Shown: piece after piece, positions 5,537-11,758 of the stretch
Layout of the letters: every line of letters begins with the position of its first letter
Position numbering within the stretch: the stretch's first letter is position 1
From: JBAYHA01 sp964605975
GTDB taxonomy: Bacteria; Patescibacteriota; Patescibacteriia; UBA11705; JABHMO01
Direction of reading: 5' to 3'
Assembly: GCA_964605975.1 (NCBI GenBank)
Contig: CAZSER010000022.1
Coordinates: forward strand, 1 to 11,758
Length of the DNA stretch: 11,758 bases
Position numbers and translations under genes: made by a program
Notes under the pieces: model-generated
Told to the model about the DNA's origin: nothing
The model's input: the letters and a program-made list of their open reading frames with translations, nothing else
Database searches by the model: none

Positions 5537-8238
5537 TTATGAACCACAACACTTTTTGAATTTTTTACCAGAGCCACATGGGCATGGTTCATTCCTCCCA
5601 ATATTATCCGCAATAATTTTACCGGAAACTTTGGAGGAATCTTTTCGGCCTTCAGCAAAAGGATCTCCACCACCAACTAACAGTCTATTTATCTCATTTT
5701 GTTCTGCTTGTTGGTGACGATAAGNNNNNNNNNNTCAGTCATATTAAAAGAGCCACCAACCTTATAAATAGCATAGACAACCTGCTTTTGAATTAAGTTT
5801 TGCAGTTGAATAAACATATCATAAGTTTCCCTCTTAAACTCAATCAAGGGATCTCTTTGACCATAACCACGCAAACCAATTCCAGTTCTCAAACTTTGGA
5901 TTGCCTCCAAATGTTCAATCCACAAAAAATCAATAGTTCGCAACATTATTTCTTTCTCAATTCGACGCAAAGCATTTAAATCATGAACAAAAACCTCCTC
6001 CAACCGAGCATAAGCTTCTTGGGAAATTTTTACTAAATATTCAATTATTGCCGTTCTTGCTAAAACATCTTGAAACTTGTCCCCCGCCGTTTTTTCCAAA
6101 GAGTTTAACATTTCCACCGAATCAACTGGCAATGGGAAAATAGTGGAACAAACTTCTACAACTTCTTTTAAATTCCAAGTCGATTGATCTTCTGACGCGG
6201 TATGAAAAGAAACAACTTGTTCAATTTCATTTTCCACCAAACGCAAAATTTCACTTTTTATTTCATCTTTATTTTCAACATCTAACAACAAAATATCCCT
6301 CCTTCGTTGATAAATTATTTTTCTTTGCTTATTAACAACATCATCATACTCAACTAAATGCTTACGAATATCAAAGTTATTTCCTTCCACTCGAATTTGC
6401 GCTTTTTCTATCGCATTAGAAATGAATTTGTTTTCGATTGGCTGATCTTCCGGTAGTCCCATTTTTTGCATTAAACCCTTGACACGATCAGAACCAAAAA
6501 TCCGCATTAAATCATCTTCCAACGAAAGATAAAACTGCGAACTTCCCGGATCACCTTGACGACCGGCACGACCACGCAACTGATTATCAATTCTACGAGC
6601 TTCATGTCTTTCAGTCCCCAAAACAAACAGGCCTCCAACTTCTTTGACCTTTTGGTTTTGTTCCTCGTCAAAAGGAGTTCCACCCAAAATAATATCAACT
6701 CCACGCCCAGCCATATTGGTTGCCACGGTAACAGCACCCAATCGTCCCGCTTGAGAAATTATTTCCGCTTCTTTTTCGTGTTGTTTGGCATTTAAGACTT
6801 TATGAGGAACGCCTTCTTTGGTTAAAAGCATTGAAAGCATTTCATTTTTTTCAATCGAAATTGTCCCAATCAATACCGGTTGACCAGTTTGGTGAATTTT
6901 CTTTACTTCTTGGACAACTGAAAGTAATTTTCCTTTTTCGGTAGCATAAATTCTATCACCCAAATCTAATCTTTGAACCGGACGATTCGTGGGAATTACG
7001 GTAACATCAAGTTTATAAATTTTGGAAAACTCTTCTGCTTCCGTCGCAGCCGTACCAGTCATTCCCGCTAATTTTTTATAAAGGCGAAAATAGTTTTGAA
7101 TCGTAATTGTCGCCAATGTTCGACTTTCTTTTTGCACTTCTACGCCTTCTTTGGCTTCAATAGCCTGATGTAATCCTTCACTATAACGACGCCCCGGCAT
7201 TAAGCGACCAGTAAACTCATCAATAATAATCACCTCGCCATCTTTGACAACATAATCACGATCTTTCTTGTATAAAACTTGCGCATTCAAAGCCTGTTCG
7301 AGATGACGGGCTAACTGAATTCCTCCCTCTTCATAAATATCTTTGACGCCTAACCACTTTTCAATTTTATCCATTCCAACTTCTGACAAAGTGGCTGCAC
7401 GCATTTTTTCATCAATATTATAATCTTCTTTTTCTGACAATCGAGGAACTAGCTCCGCAAATTTACGATACAAATCAGCCGATTCTTCGGCTGGAGCGGA
7501 AATAATTAAAGGTGTTCTAGCCTCATCAATTAAAACAGAGTCCACCTCATCAACAATACAAAAATGTAAAGGGCGTTGTGATTCCTGTTTTACCTCTGCC
7601 ACCATATTATCCCGTAAATAATCAAAACCAAATTCACTATTTGTACCATAAGTAATATCGGCTTGATAAGCCTCCCGACGAGAACATGGGCGCAAATGAC
7701 ACAGCCGTTGGTCGTTTTGAGCTTCATCATTATATTCTGGATCAAAAATGAATGATTGTTCGTGAATAATACAAGCAGTTGATATTCCCAAAGCATGATT
7801 TGGAACACCATTCCACCCAGCATCTCTTCTGGCTAAATAGTCATTAACAGTAATCAAATGAGCACCTTTTTCTTCTAATGCATTTAAATACAAAGCCAAC
7901 GAGGCAACGTGAGTTTTTCCCTCTCCTGTTCTCATTTCGGCAATTTCTCCGCGATGCAAAACCATTCCGCCCAAAAGCTGAACATCATAATGACGAATAC
8001 CGATAGTTCGGCGATTTGCTTCGCGAATCGCCGCAAAGGATTCCGGCAAAAGAGCTTCCAAAGATTCCCCTGCTTTTAATCTTTCCTTGAATTCCGTTGT
8101 TTTATTTTTTAACTGTTCGTCAGTTAGTTTCTCATACTCCGCAGAAAATTTATTTATTTCCTCAACTTTTGGCCAAAGGGCATCTATCACCTTTTGGTTA
8201 GCATCTTTTATTTTAAATATCTTTTTAAATATGTTCAT
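5537..8238 (-). CDS. secA: Preprotein translocase ATPase SecA (interrupted by a 10-N assembly gap)
   Basis: SecA is the motor ATPase that drives preproteins through SecYEG at the cytoplasmic membrane face. Seen in order: Walker A MRTGEGKT (102-109), YGTNSEFGFDYLRDNM (197-212), Walker B IVDEVDSVLIDEARTPLIIS (228-247), the preprotein-crosslinking region to about 370, NYFRLYKKLAGMTGTA (382-397), VLIGTISIE (455-463), TNMAGRGVDIILGG (507-520) and LRGRAGRQGDPGSSQFYLSL (554-573). Helical scaffold and wing domains follow to about 833. The N-run at 5725-5734 then interrupts the gene. The naive frame beyond it hits a stop at 5689, but the other frame gives 61 sensible residues ending in the zinc-binding SEC-C motif NEPCPCGSGKKFKKCCGS and TAA at 5537. 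That motif binds SecB or ribosomes in known SecAs. The true gene therefore ends at 5537, and the frame shift is a gap-size artefact. No Shine-Dalgarno or convincing promoter was found at the start. Confidence 0.97.
5725..5734. other. Assembly gap (10 N) inside secA
   Basis: Ten N replace unknown sequence in the linker between the SecA helical core and its SEC-C tail. With the start at 8238 and stop at 5537, the known bases number 2692, so the missing stretch must be 2 modulo 3 long if the gene is intact. A length of exactly 10 would put the tail out of frame. The size of the missing linker is not known. Confidence 0.97.
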
Positions 8239-8320
8239 ATTTTTATCTTTGGTAAAGTTTTCAATGTTTTTACCACAAAAATTTTATTTCTAAACTGTTT
8301 GGATCTTATCATTTTTCAAC

Positions 8321-8352
8321 AAAAAAAACAACCCCGATAAAGAGTTGTTTTT
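8321..8352 (-). terminator. Intrinsic terminator after the hibernation-factor gene
   Basis: On the minus strand AACAACTC pairs with GGGTTGTT (8342-8349 with 8327-8334, one G-T pair) around a 7-base loop, followed by a run of T. It lies about 24 bases after the stop at 8373 and separates the MFS/hibernation-factor unit from secA. Confidence 0.75.
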
Positions 8353-8372
8353 GTTTTATGAAATTTAGCAAA

Positions 8373-8675
8373 TTACCCTGCCACTGTTTCTTTGTACTGC
8401 TTTAATTCGTTTTGTAATACTTTTTTTACTTCGTTGATTGCCTTATTTAAATCTTCATACTCTTTGCGACAACGCAATAATTTTTTGGGGACATTTATAT
8501 TGACTTCACAAAAATATATTTTCCCTTTTTGTTGACCATTTGTTGTTAGTCCAACCTCAACTTCAACTTGTTGAATATTGTCAAAATATTTATCTAATCC
8601 TCCAATTTTTTCCAAAATTTTTTCTCTCAATGCTGGTAATAATTCATAATTTGTTGCCTTGATGTTCATTTTCAT
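8373..8675 (-). CDS. Ribosome hibernation promoting factor, short form (HPF/RaiA/YfiA family)
   Basis: The 100-residue protein has the single domain of the S30AE/HPF family, which binds the decoding and tRNA sites of the small subunit and silences ribosomes in stress or stationary phase. The N-terminus reads MKMNIKATNYELLPALREKI, the usual first strand and helix. It continues with LDKYFDNIQQVEVEV, a central strand region with KIYFCEVNINVPKKLLRC, and a C-terminal helix (EYEDLNKAINEVKKVLQNEL) ending in KQYKET. The long C-terminal dimerisation domain of long HPFs is absent, so it should act like short HPF or YfiA. ATG codons at 8675 and 8669 are both possible; neither has a clear Shine-Dalgarno. 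It lies 46 bases after the half-MFS genes with no hairpin between, so it is probably their operon partner, and a terminator follows it. Confidence 0.9.
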   Translation of the reverse strand: MKMNIKATNYELLPALREKILEKIGGLDKYFDNIQQVEVEVGLTTNGQQKGKIYFCEVNINVPKKLLRCRKEYEDLNKAINEVKKVLQNELKQYKETVAG

Positions 8676-8721
8676 ACGGTTTTTTATTTTAATAATTAAT
8701 TACAAAAATTATCTTTATCTT

Positions 8722-9330
8722 TTATTTTATTTTTTTTCTAATTGATAACAAAAGTAATGCCCCCAAAAAAGTTAAAAATGCTATTAAAACAAACAGCAAT
8801 TCATATCCTAATTTTAAAACAATTATCGCCCCCCAAAAAGCGGTTAATGCCTTGCCTACACCGACAAAAACATCATAAAAACTCCAATCTATTCCAGCTT
8901 TTTCTTTATTAGAATGACGAGTGAAAATTTTGAACCAACCAGGAAAAACCATCGCCGACGAAATCCCCAAGACAGCTTGAACAACATATAATCCACTAAC
9001 CGAATCAACAAAAATAAACGCAAAATAGGCTAACCCCGCCAAGGATGTCCCCATTACGGTGACATAAAAATCATCTTTTTCTGTCTTGGTTTTATCAATT
9101 TTTCTGGCAATTGGGATTTCCAAAATCGCTTCAAAAAATATTTTTATACCGACGGCAATTCCTACCGTTTCAAAACTGGATTGACCAATCTTATCCAAGA
9201 CAAAAATTGCAAAAATCGGAGAAAAAAGATTGGCAGAAGATGCAATAACAAAATCGGAAATAATCAACACCTTGATCACCGCATTAATTTTATATTCCTT
9301 GACACTACGAAAAAAATCATTATGAAACAT
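8722..9330 (-). CDS. Half-length MFS-type membrane protein, copy A (six helices)
   Basis: The 202-residue protein is almost all membrane helix, with six segments at about 17-43, 53-75, 88-108, 112-135, 153-172 and 177-197. It resembles the N-terminal half of a major facilitator superfamily transporter. The loop after TM2 holds RKIDKTKTEKDD (76-87), at the place of the MFS motif A. LGISSAMVFPGWFKIFTRH (121-139) and DWSFYDVFVGVG (148-159) mark TM4-TM5. Normal MFS transporters have 12 helices and about 400 residues. Here the reading ends in a basic tail (SIRKKIK), and no second half follows. The neighbouring upstream gene is a paralogue of the same length, so these are probably genuine half transporters that pair as dimers. 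The gene starts 19 bases after that paralogue's stop and has no Shine-Dalgarno. The substrate is unknown. Confidence 0.8.
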   Translation of the reverse strand: MFHNDFFRSVKEYKINAVIKVLIISDFVIASSANLFSPIFAIFVLDKIGQSSFETVGIAVGIKIFFEAILEIPIARKIDKTKTEKDDFYVTVMGTSLAGLAYFAFIFVDSVSGLYVVQAVLGISSAMVFPGWFKIFTRHSNKEKAGIDWSFYDVFVGVGKALTAFWGAIIVLKLGYELLFVLIAFLTFLGALLLLSIRKKIK

Positions 9331-9349
9331 ATTTTTATTTATAAAAAAA

Positions 9350-9964
9350 TCAATTTTTATAAATTTTATTCTTGATTAAAAACAGTGAAAAACCACTAAT
9401 CAATAAAATTATTCCCGAAACAAAAAAGACCCAATCAAACCCTAATTTTTCGGCAATAAAACCACCGATAACAGCGCTAATTGCCATACCAATTCCGACC
9501 GAAATATCATAAATGCTCCACTCTACGGCCTCTTTGTTTTTGTCCAAATGGCGAACAAAAATTGAATACCAACCAGGATAAGCCATTGCCGAAGCGATTC
9601 CCAAAATTACTTGTGAAAAATATAGTTGCCAAACAGTATTTATAATCAAATAAGAAAAAAACACCCCAGAAATAAGCAGTATACCAAAAATCACTAAATA
9701 TAGATCATCTCTTTCCGTTTTGGTTCTACTGACATAAACACCAAACGGAATTTCCAAGATTGACTTAACAATAAAAAAAATAGCAGAAGAAATTCCCACC
9801 GTCTCCAAAGTCGCACCGGTAAAATTTTGTGAAATGAAGATTGCAAAAATCGGACCACTCAAATTAGTAGCAAAGAAACCAACCACATCAGAAAAAATCA
9901 ACACCTTAACAACAAAATTTATTTTATAATTCTTGATGGCTTTGACAAATTTGCGATGATGCAT
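9350..9964 (-). CDS. Half-length MFS-type membrane protein, copy B (six helices)
   Basis: This 204-residue paralogue of the downstream gene aligns with it without gaps over 200 positions, 82 of them identical by eye (about 41%). Shared blocks are YKIN, VLIxSD, NLxxPIFAIF, ETVGI, ILEIP, RTKTERDD (80-87), LGIASAMAYPGW (121-132), IFVRH and EWSIYDISVGIG (148-159). Six membrane helices lie in the same places. Both copies correspond to the N-terminal MFS half, so they are not the split N and C halves of one transporter; a homo- or heterodimer is the natural 12-helix form. It stops at TGA, the only TGA stop in the window; the frame meets a TAA five codons further. It is first in the operon, with a promoter so close that the leader is about 5-6 nt. 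Substrate unknown; an efflux or uptake role is a guess. Confidence 0.8.
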   Translation of the reverse strand: MHHRKFVKAIKNYKINFVVKVLIFSDVVGFFATNLSGPIFAIFISQNFTGATLETVGISSAIFFIVKSILEIPFGVYVSRTKTERDDLYLVIFGILLISGVFFSYLIINTVWQLYFSQVILGIASAMAYPGWYSIFVRHLDKNKEAVEWSIYDISVGIGMAISAVIGGFIAEKLGFDWVFFVSGIILLISGFSLFLIKNKIYKN

Positions 9965-9976
9965 ATATTTGTATAT

Positions 9977-10004
9977 ATTTTATCACATTTAATAACCCAA
10001 TCAA
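9977..10004 (-). promoter_or_regulatory. Extended -10 promoter of the half-MFS/hibernation-factor operon
   Basis: The minus strand reads TTGATT (-35, 9999-10004), a 16-base spacer ending in TGA, then TAAAAT (-10, 9977-9982), so the TGn extended -10 is present. The predicted start near 9969-9970 leaves only 5-6 bases before the ATG at 9964, a nearly leaderless mRNA. Confidence 0.6.
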
Positions 10005-10013
10005 AATATAAAA

Positions 10014-10045
10014 ACAAAAACGCCTCATTTATATTGAGACGTTTT
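10014..10045 (-). terminator. Intrinsic terminator of the Gly/Ser-rich protein gene
   Basis: On the minus strand AACGTCTCA (10035-10043) pairs with TGAGGCGTT (10019-10027), nine pairs with one G-T, around a 7-base loop, followed by a T-rich run. It begins about ten bases past the stop at 10054 and lies just before the half-MFS promoter, making two separate units. Confidence 0.85.
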
Positions 10046-10053
10046 ATCTGAAT

Positions 10054-11658
10054 TTATTTTTTTACTTTTGTAACCCCCGTAACCATTTCTTTTCCCCCAA
10101 CCAGCTGACCGCTACCTGAAATTGTTCCACCAATCATAGAAACCGTAACATTGTATTCAATCGGACTTGGATCTGAATAAAAACCTAGACTAGACATGGT
10201 AGAATAAACAAAATCACATTTACTGCCACCATCAAAACCACCAATATCACCACCAATACTACCACTAATGAAACCATTTCCCAAAGTCCCCACCACCACA
10301 CCACAACCATCACTAGAACTACACCCACCACCAGAACCAACGCCAACTCCCCCACCACCAGAAACACAACCTCCACCAGTCAAACTGCTATCATCTGTGT
10401 CATTGGGATTAACAGAAAAAGTTCCACCAAATCCGACCGATGGCATTCCAGAGGAGACTGTTTTATTTAAGGAATTTTCAAGAGCATTCACGAGAGCATT
10501 TGACCTAAAATCCTGAACCGCTTCCACTACATCACTAGCCGTATCACCAACGGTTCGAGCTGGAGCCATTTCTGTGTCATCAAAGTCAAACTCTCCTTTT
10601 CCAAATCCCAAAACAATATCCAACTCCTCATTTGTTAGTGGCGTGCCATTACTGACAGAAGACCCTTCGGCTTCATTAGAAATGTTCCCTCCACCACTTG
10701 CAGGCATTGGATTTTGCCCAAATGGCAAACAACCCGTTTGATTTTTTGAACCGGCAGCCGTATTTGTTGTGCCACCACCACCATAATTTCCAGAAACTTC
10801 CGGATTTATTGGATCAACATCATAACCACCACCCATACTGGCCGGATTTGTTCCACCAGCATTACCACCAAGACCACCTAGACTACCTTCGCCAGAGGAA
10901 TTTCCCTCCACGCAACCAACGGAACTTCCACCACTACTACTTGATGGCATTGAACCACCAGACGAACTACCAGCACCACCAACATTTTCTGATGTTTGGG
11001 GTTGAACCAATTTGTTGATTAAATCAAACATGGCCGGACTTAAAGGCTTCTTGTTCAAATGATTTTTATTTAGTTTAAATTCCGAAATCACCACCGGCTT
11101 ACCAAGTTTTCGCTGATCGGCTATTCGCAAAATACTTCGGCCAGCAAAATATTTTTGCTTAACGTACGATTCTCTCATTATTAACCAAACATTCTTTTGT
11201 AATTTTGTATTGTTAAAATTATATCCAGTCGATGAATAAACAAAATTATACCAATTTTTTAAATTTGTATAACTGTTCTTCTTAACGGCATCACTCATCG
11301 CTATCACATACTCACTCTGTCGCGAAGGATTTTTCTTTATCTGCGACAAAGAATCATTCAAGAACCAATTACTGGCGGCCACTTTTTGCCAAAAACCATT
11401 TTCTGGAAAACTTTTTTGGCCAGCCATTTTCATATAATTAACATAATGACCATAAGAAACGGACGCTGGAGTTGGCGCAACTTGTTCCACAACTTTTGGT
11501 GGGACGACTGTCACTCTCGCTGGTTGAGTCTTATTTAATTTTAATCCCAAGGAAGCGGCCGCAAATAAAATTACTCCTAGAAAAATCACTACAACCGAAA
11601 CTTTGGTACCAACTTTGGTGGTAACCTTTGTCCCAGTCTTTGCTATAAAATTTGACAT
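10054..11658 (-). CDS. Membrane-anchored Gly/Ser-rich exported protein with six cysteines, family not recognised
   Basis: I do not recognise this 534-residue protein. A short basic N-terminus containing GTKVTTKVGTKV precedes one membrane helix (about 20-40). There is no lipobox Cys and no obvious signal-peptidase site, so it is probably anchored with the rest outside. Residues about 41-66 form a Pro/Val linker (VVPPKVVEQVAPTPAS). Residues 70-218 look like a folded domain rich in aromatic and basic residues. From 225 to about 335 and 405-480 the chain is Gly/Ser low complexity. An acidic, helix-prone island (LTNEELDIVLGFGKGEFDFD, 341-360) lies between, and the C-terminus (about 500-534) looks beta-like. 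Cysteines are at 249, 310, 431, 446, 452 and 481, all in the exported part, enough for three disulfides. A surface or envelope protein is plausible. The gene starts 17 bases after another gene's stop, without a Shine-Dalgarno, and has a clear terminator. Confidence 0.8.
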   Translation of the reverse strand: MSNFIAKTGTKVTTKVGTKVSVVVIFLGVILFAAASLGLKLNKTQPARVTVVPPKVVEQVAPTPASVSYGHYVNYMKMAGQKSFPENGFWQKVAASNWFLNDSLSQIKKNPSRQSEYVIAMSDAVKKNSYTNLKNWYNFVYSSTGYNFNNTKLQKNVWLIMRESYVKQKYFAGRSILRIADQRKLGKPVVISEFKLNKNHLNKKPLSPAMFDLINKLVQPQTSENVGGAGSSSGGSMPSSSSGGSSVGCVEGNSSGEGSLGGLGGNAGGTNPASMGGGYDVDPINPEVSGNYGGGGTTNTAAGSKNQTGCLPFGQNPMPASGGGNISNEAEGSSVSNGTPLTNEELDIVLGFGKGEFDFDDTEMAPARTVGDTASDVVEAVQDFRSNALVNALENSLNKTVSSGMPSVGFGGTFSVNPNDTDDSSLTGGGCVSGGGGVGVGSGGGCSSSDGCGVVVGTLGNGFISGSIGGDIGGFDGGSKCDFVYSTMSSLGFYSDPSPIEYNVTVSMIGGTISGSGQLVGGKEMVTGVTKVKK

Positions 11659-11675
11659 AAAAAATTAATATTAAA

Positions 11676-11758
11676 TTAATGTAATTTTTGTTTTTTGACA
11701 CCAACCCAATCAGCGACAACTTCTCTAATATCGTCTTCATTAACAATTAGCCAACCCT
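11676..11758 (-). CDS. C-terminal end of a gene running off the right edge, Clp-ATPase-like tail
   Basis: The minus strand from 11756 reads 26 codons ending GWLIVNEDDIREVVADWVGV then KKQKLH and TAA (11676-11678); the other two frames hit stops within six codons. The pattern VxExDIxEVVxxWxGVxxxKL resembles the segment that joins the first and second AAA modules in ClpB/ClpC-type unfoldases, where the usual text is like IAEVVSRWTGIPV. Here the protein stops right after it, so if the match is real it would be a one-module or truncated Clp relative. With so few residues this is only a suggestion. Its stop is 17 bases before the Gly/Ser-rich gene, so both may share a transcript. Confidence 0.55.
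   Translation of the reverse strand, partial: GWLIVNEDDIREVVADWVGVKKQKLH

Noticed and set aside
8239..8320. A secA promoter among several TAAAAT/TAAGAT hexamers upstream of 8238.
   Set aside because: None has a convincing -35 at 16-18 bases; in such AT-rich sequence lone -10 matches are expected by chance.
9350..9352. TGA at the end of half-MFS copy B as a possible recoded glycine codon, as in some candidate phyla.
   Set aside because: Read-through adds only four residues before TAA, copy A ends at the equivalent position, and no other gene has an in-frame TGA; standard code fits.
8722..9964. The two half-MFS frames as one 12-helix transporter broken by a frameshift.
   Set aside because: Both frames match the same (N-terminal) half, each has its own Met start and basic C-terminal tail, and they align end to end without gaps; this is tandem duplication, not a split gene.
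10250..11000. Possible CRISPR-like or tandem DNA repeats in the CCA-rich stretch.
   Set aside because: There is no fixed repeat length or spacer pattern; the repetition follows Gly/Ser codons of an open reading frame.
10698..11018. A 106-codon plus-strand frame rich in His, and a Pro/Thr-rich one at 10268-10516, opposite the Gly/Ser-rich gene.
   Set aside because: Their His and Pro runs are the antisense of Gly/Ser codons (CCACCA); no start signals. They are shadows of the real minus-strand gene.
11531..11746. A 71-codon minus-strand frame beginning MLMKTILEKL.
   Set aside because: It overlaps the start of the Gly/Ser-rich gene and the in-frame tail of the edge gene in a different frame, has no Shine-Dalgarno, and its sequence looks like an out-of-frame reading.

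Overview
The window is an AT-rich, gene-dense bacterial segment that most resembles a genome from the Candidate Phyla Radiation (Patescibacteria). The reasons are the protein types: a short sigma-70 region-4 protein with a coiled-coil extension, a SecD with peptidyl-prolyl isomerase (parvulin) sequence inserted, half-length MFS proteins, and lineage-specific hypothetical proteins. The standard code fits: stops are TAA, TAG and one TGA (end of the upstream MFS gene), so there is no sign of UGA recoded as glycine. The phylum assignment is an inference from gene content; no rRNA or other marker is present.

Layout, left to right. (1) 1-694, minus: the N-terminal 231 codons of a sigma-70 region-4/coiled-coil regulator that runs off the left edge, behind a near-consensus promoter. 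(2) 882-3839, minus: a secD-secF operon ending in a strong hairpin terminator. SecD carries about 225 extra residues that read as one degenerate and one complete parvulin domain. (3) 4036-4896, plus: a PHP-family metal-dependent phosphoesterase, the only plus-strand gene, transcribed divergently from secD with its own promoter, Shine-Dalgarno and terminator. (4) 4958-5431, minus: an orphan 157-residue protein with promoter, Shine-Dalgarno and terminator. (5) 5537-8238, minus: secA, broken by a 10-N assembly gap. The real C-terminus, a zinc-binding SEC-C motif, lies beyond the gap in another frame. (6) 8373-9964, minus: a probable operon of two paralogous six-helix half-MFS membrane proteins followed by a short ribosome hibernation factor. 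(7) 10054-11658, minus: a membrane-anchored Gly/Ser-rich protein with six cysteines. (8) 11676-11758, minus: the last 26 codons of a gene running off the right edge, with a Clp-ATPase-like tail.

How they fit together. SecA, SecD and SecF are the ATPase motor and the proton-driven accessory complex of the Sec pathway. They sit within about 7.4 kb and are interrupted only by the PHP and orphan genes. The parvulin insertion in SecD would place a folding catalyst at the outer mouth of the channel, and the Cys-containing Gly/Ser-rich protein is a local candidate client. The half-MFS pair and the hibernation factor probably share a transcript. No tRNA, rRNA, CRISPR array, insertion sequence or phage gene was seen, and no stretch over 300 bases lacks a gene.
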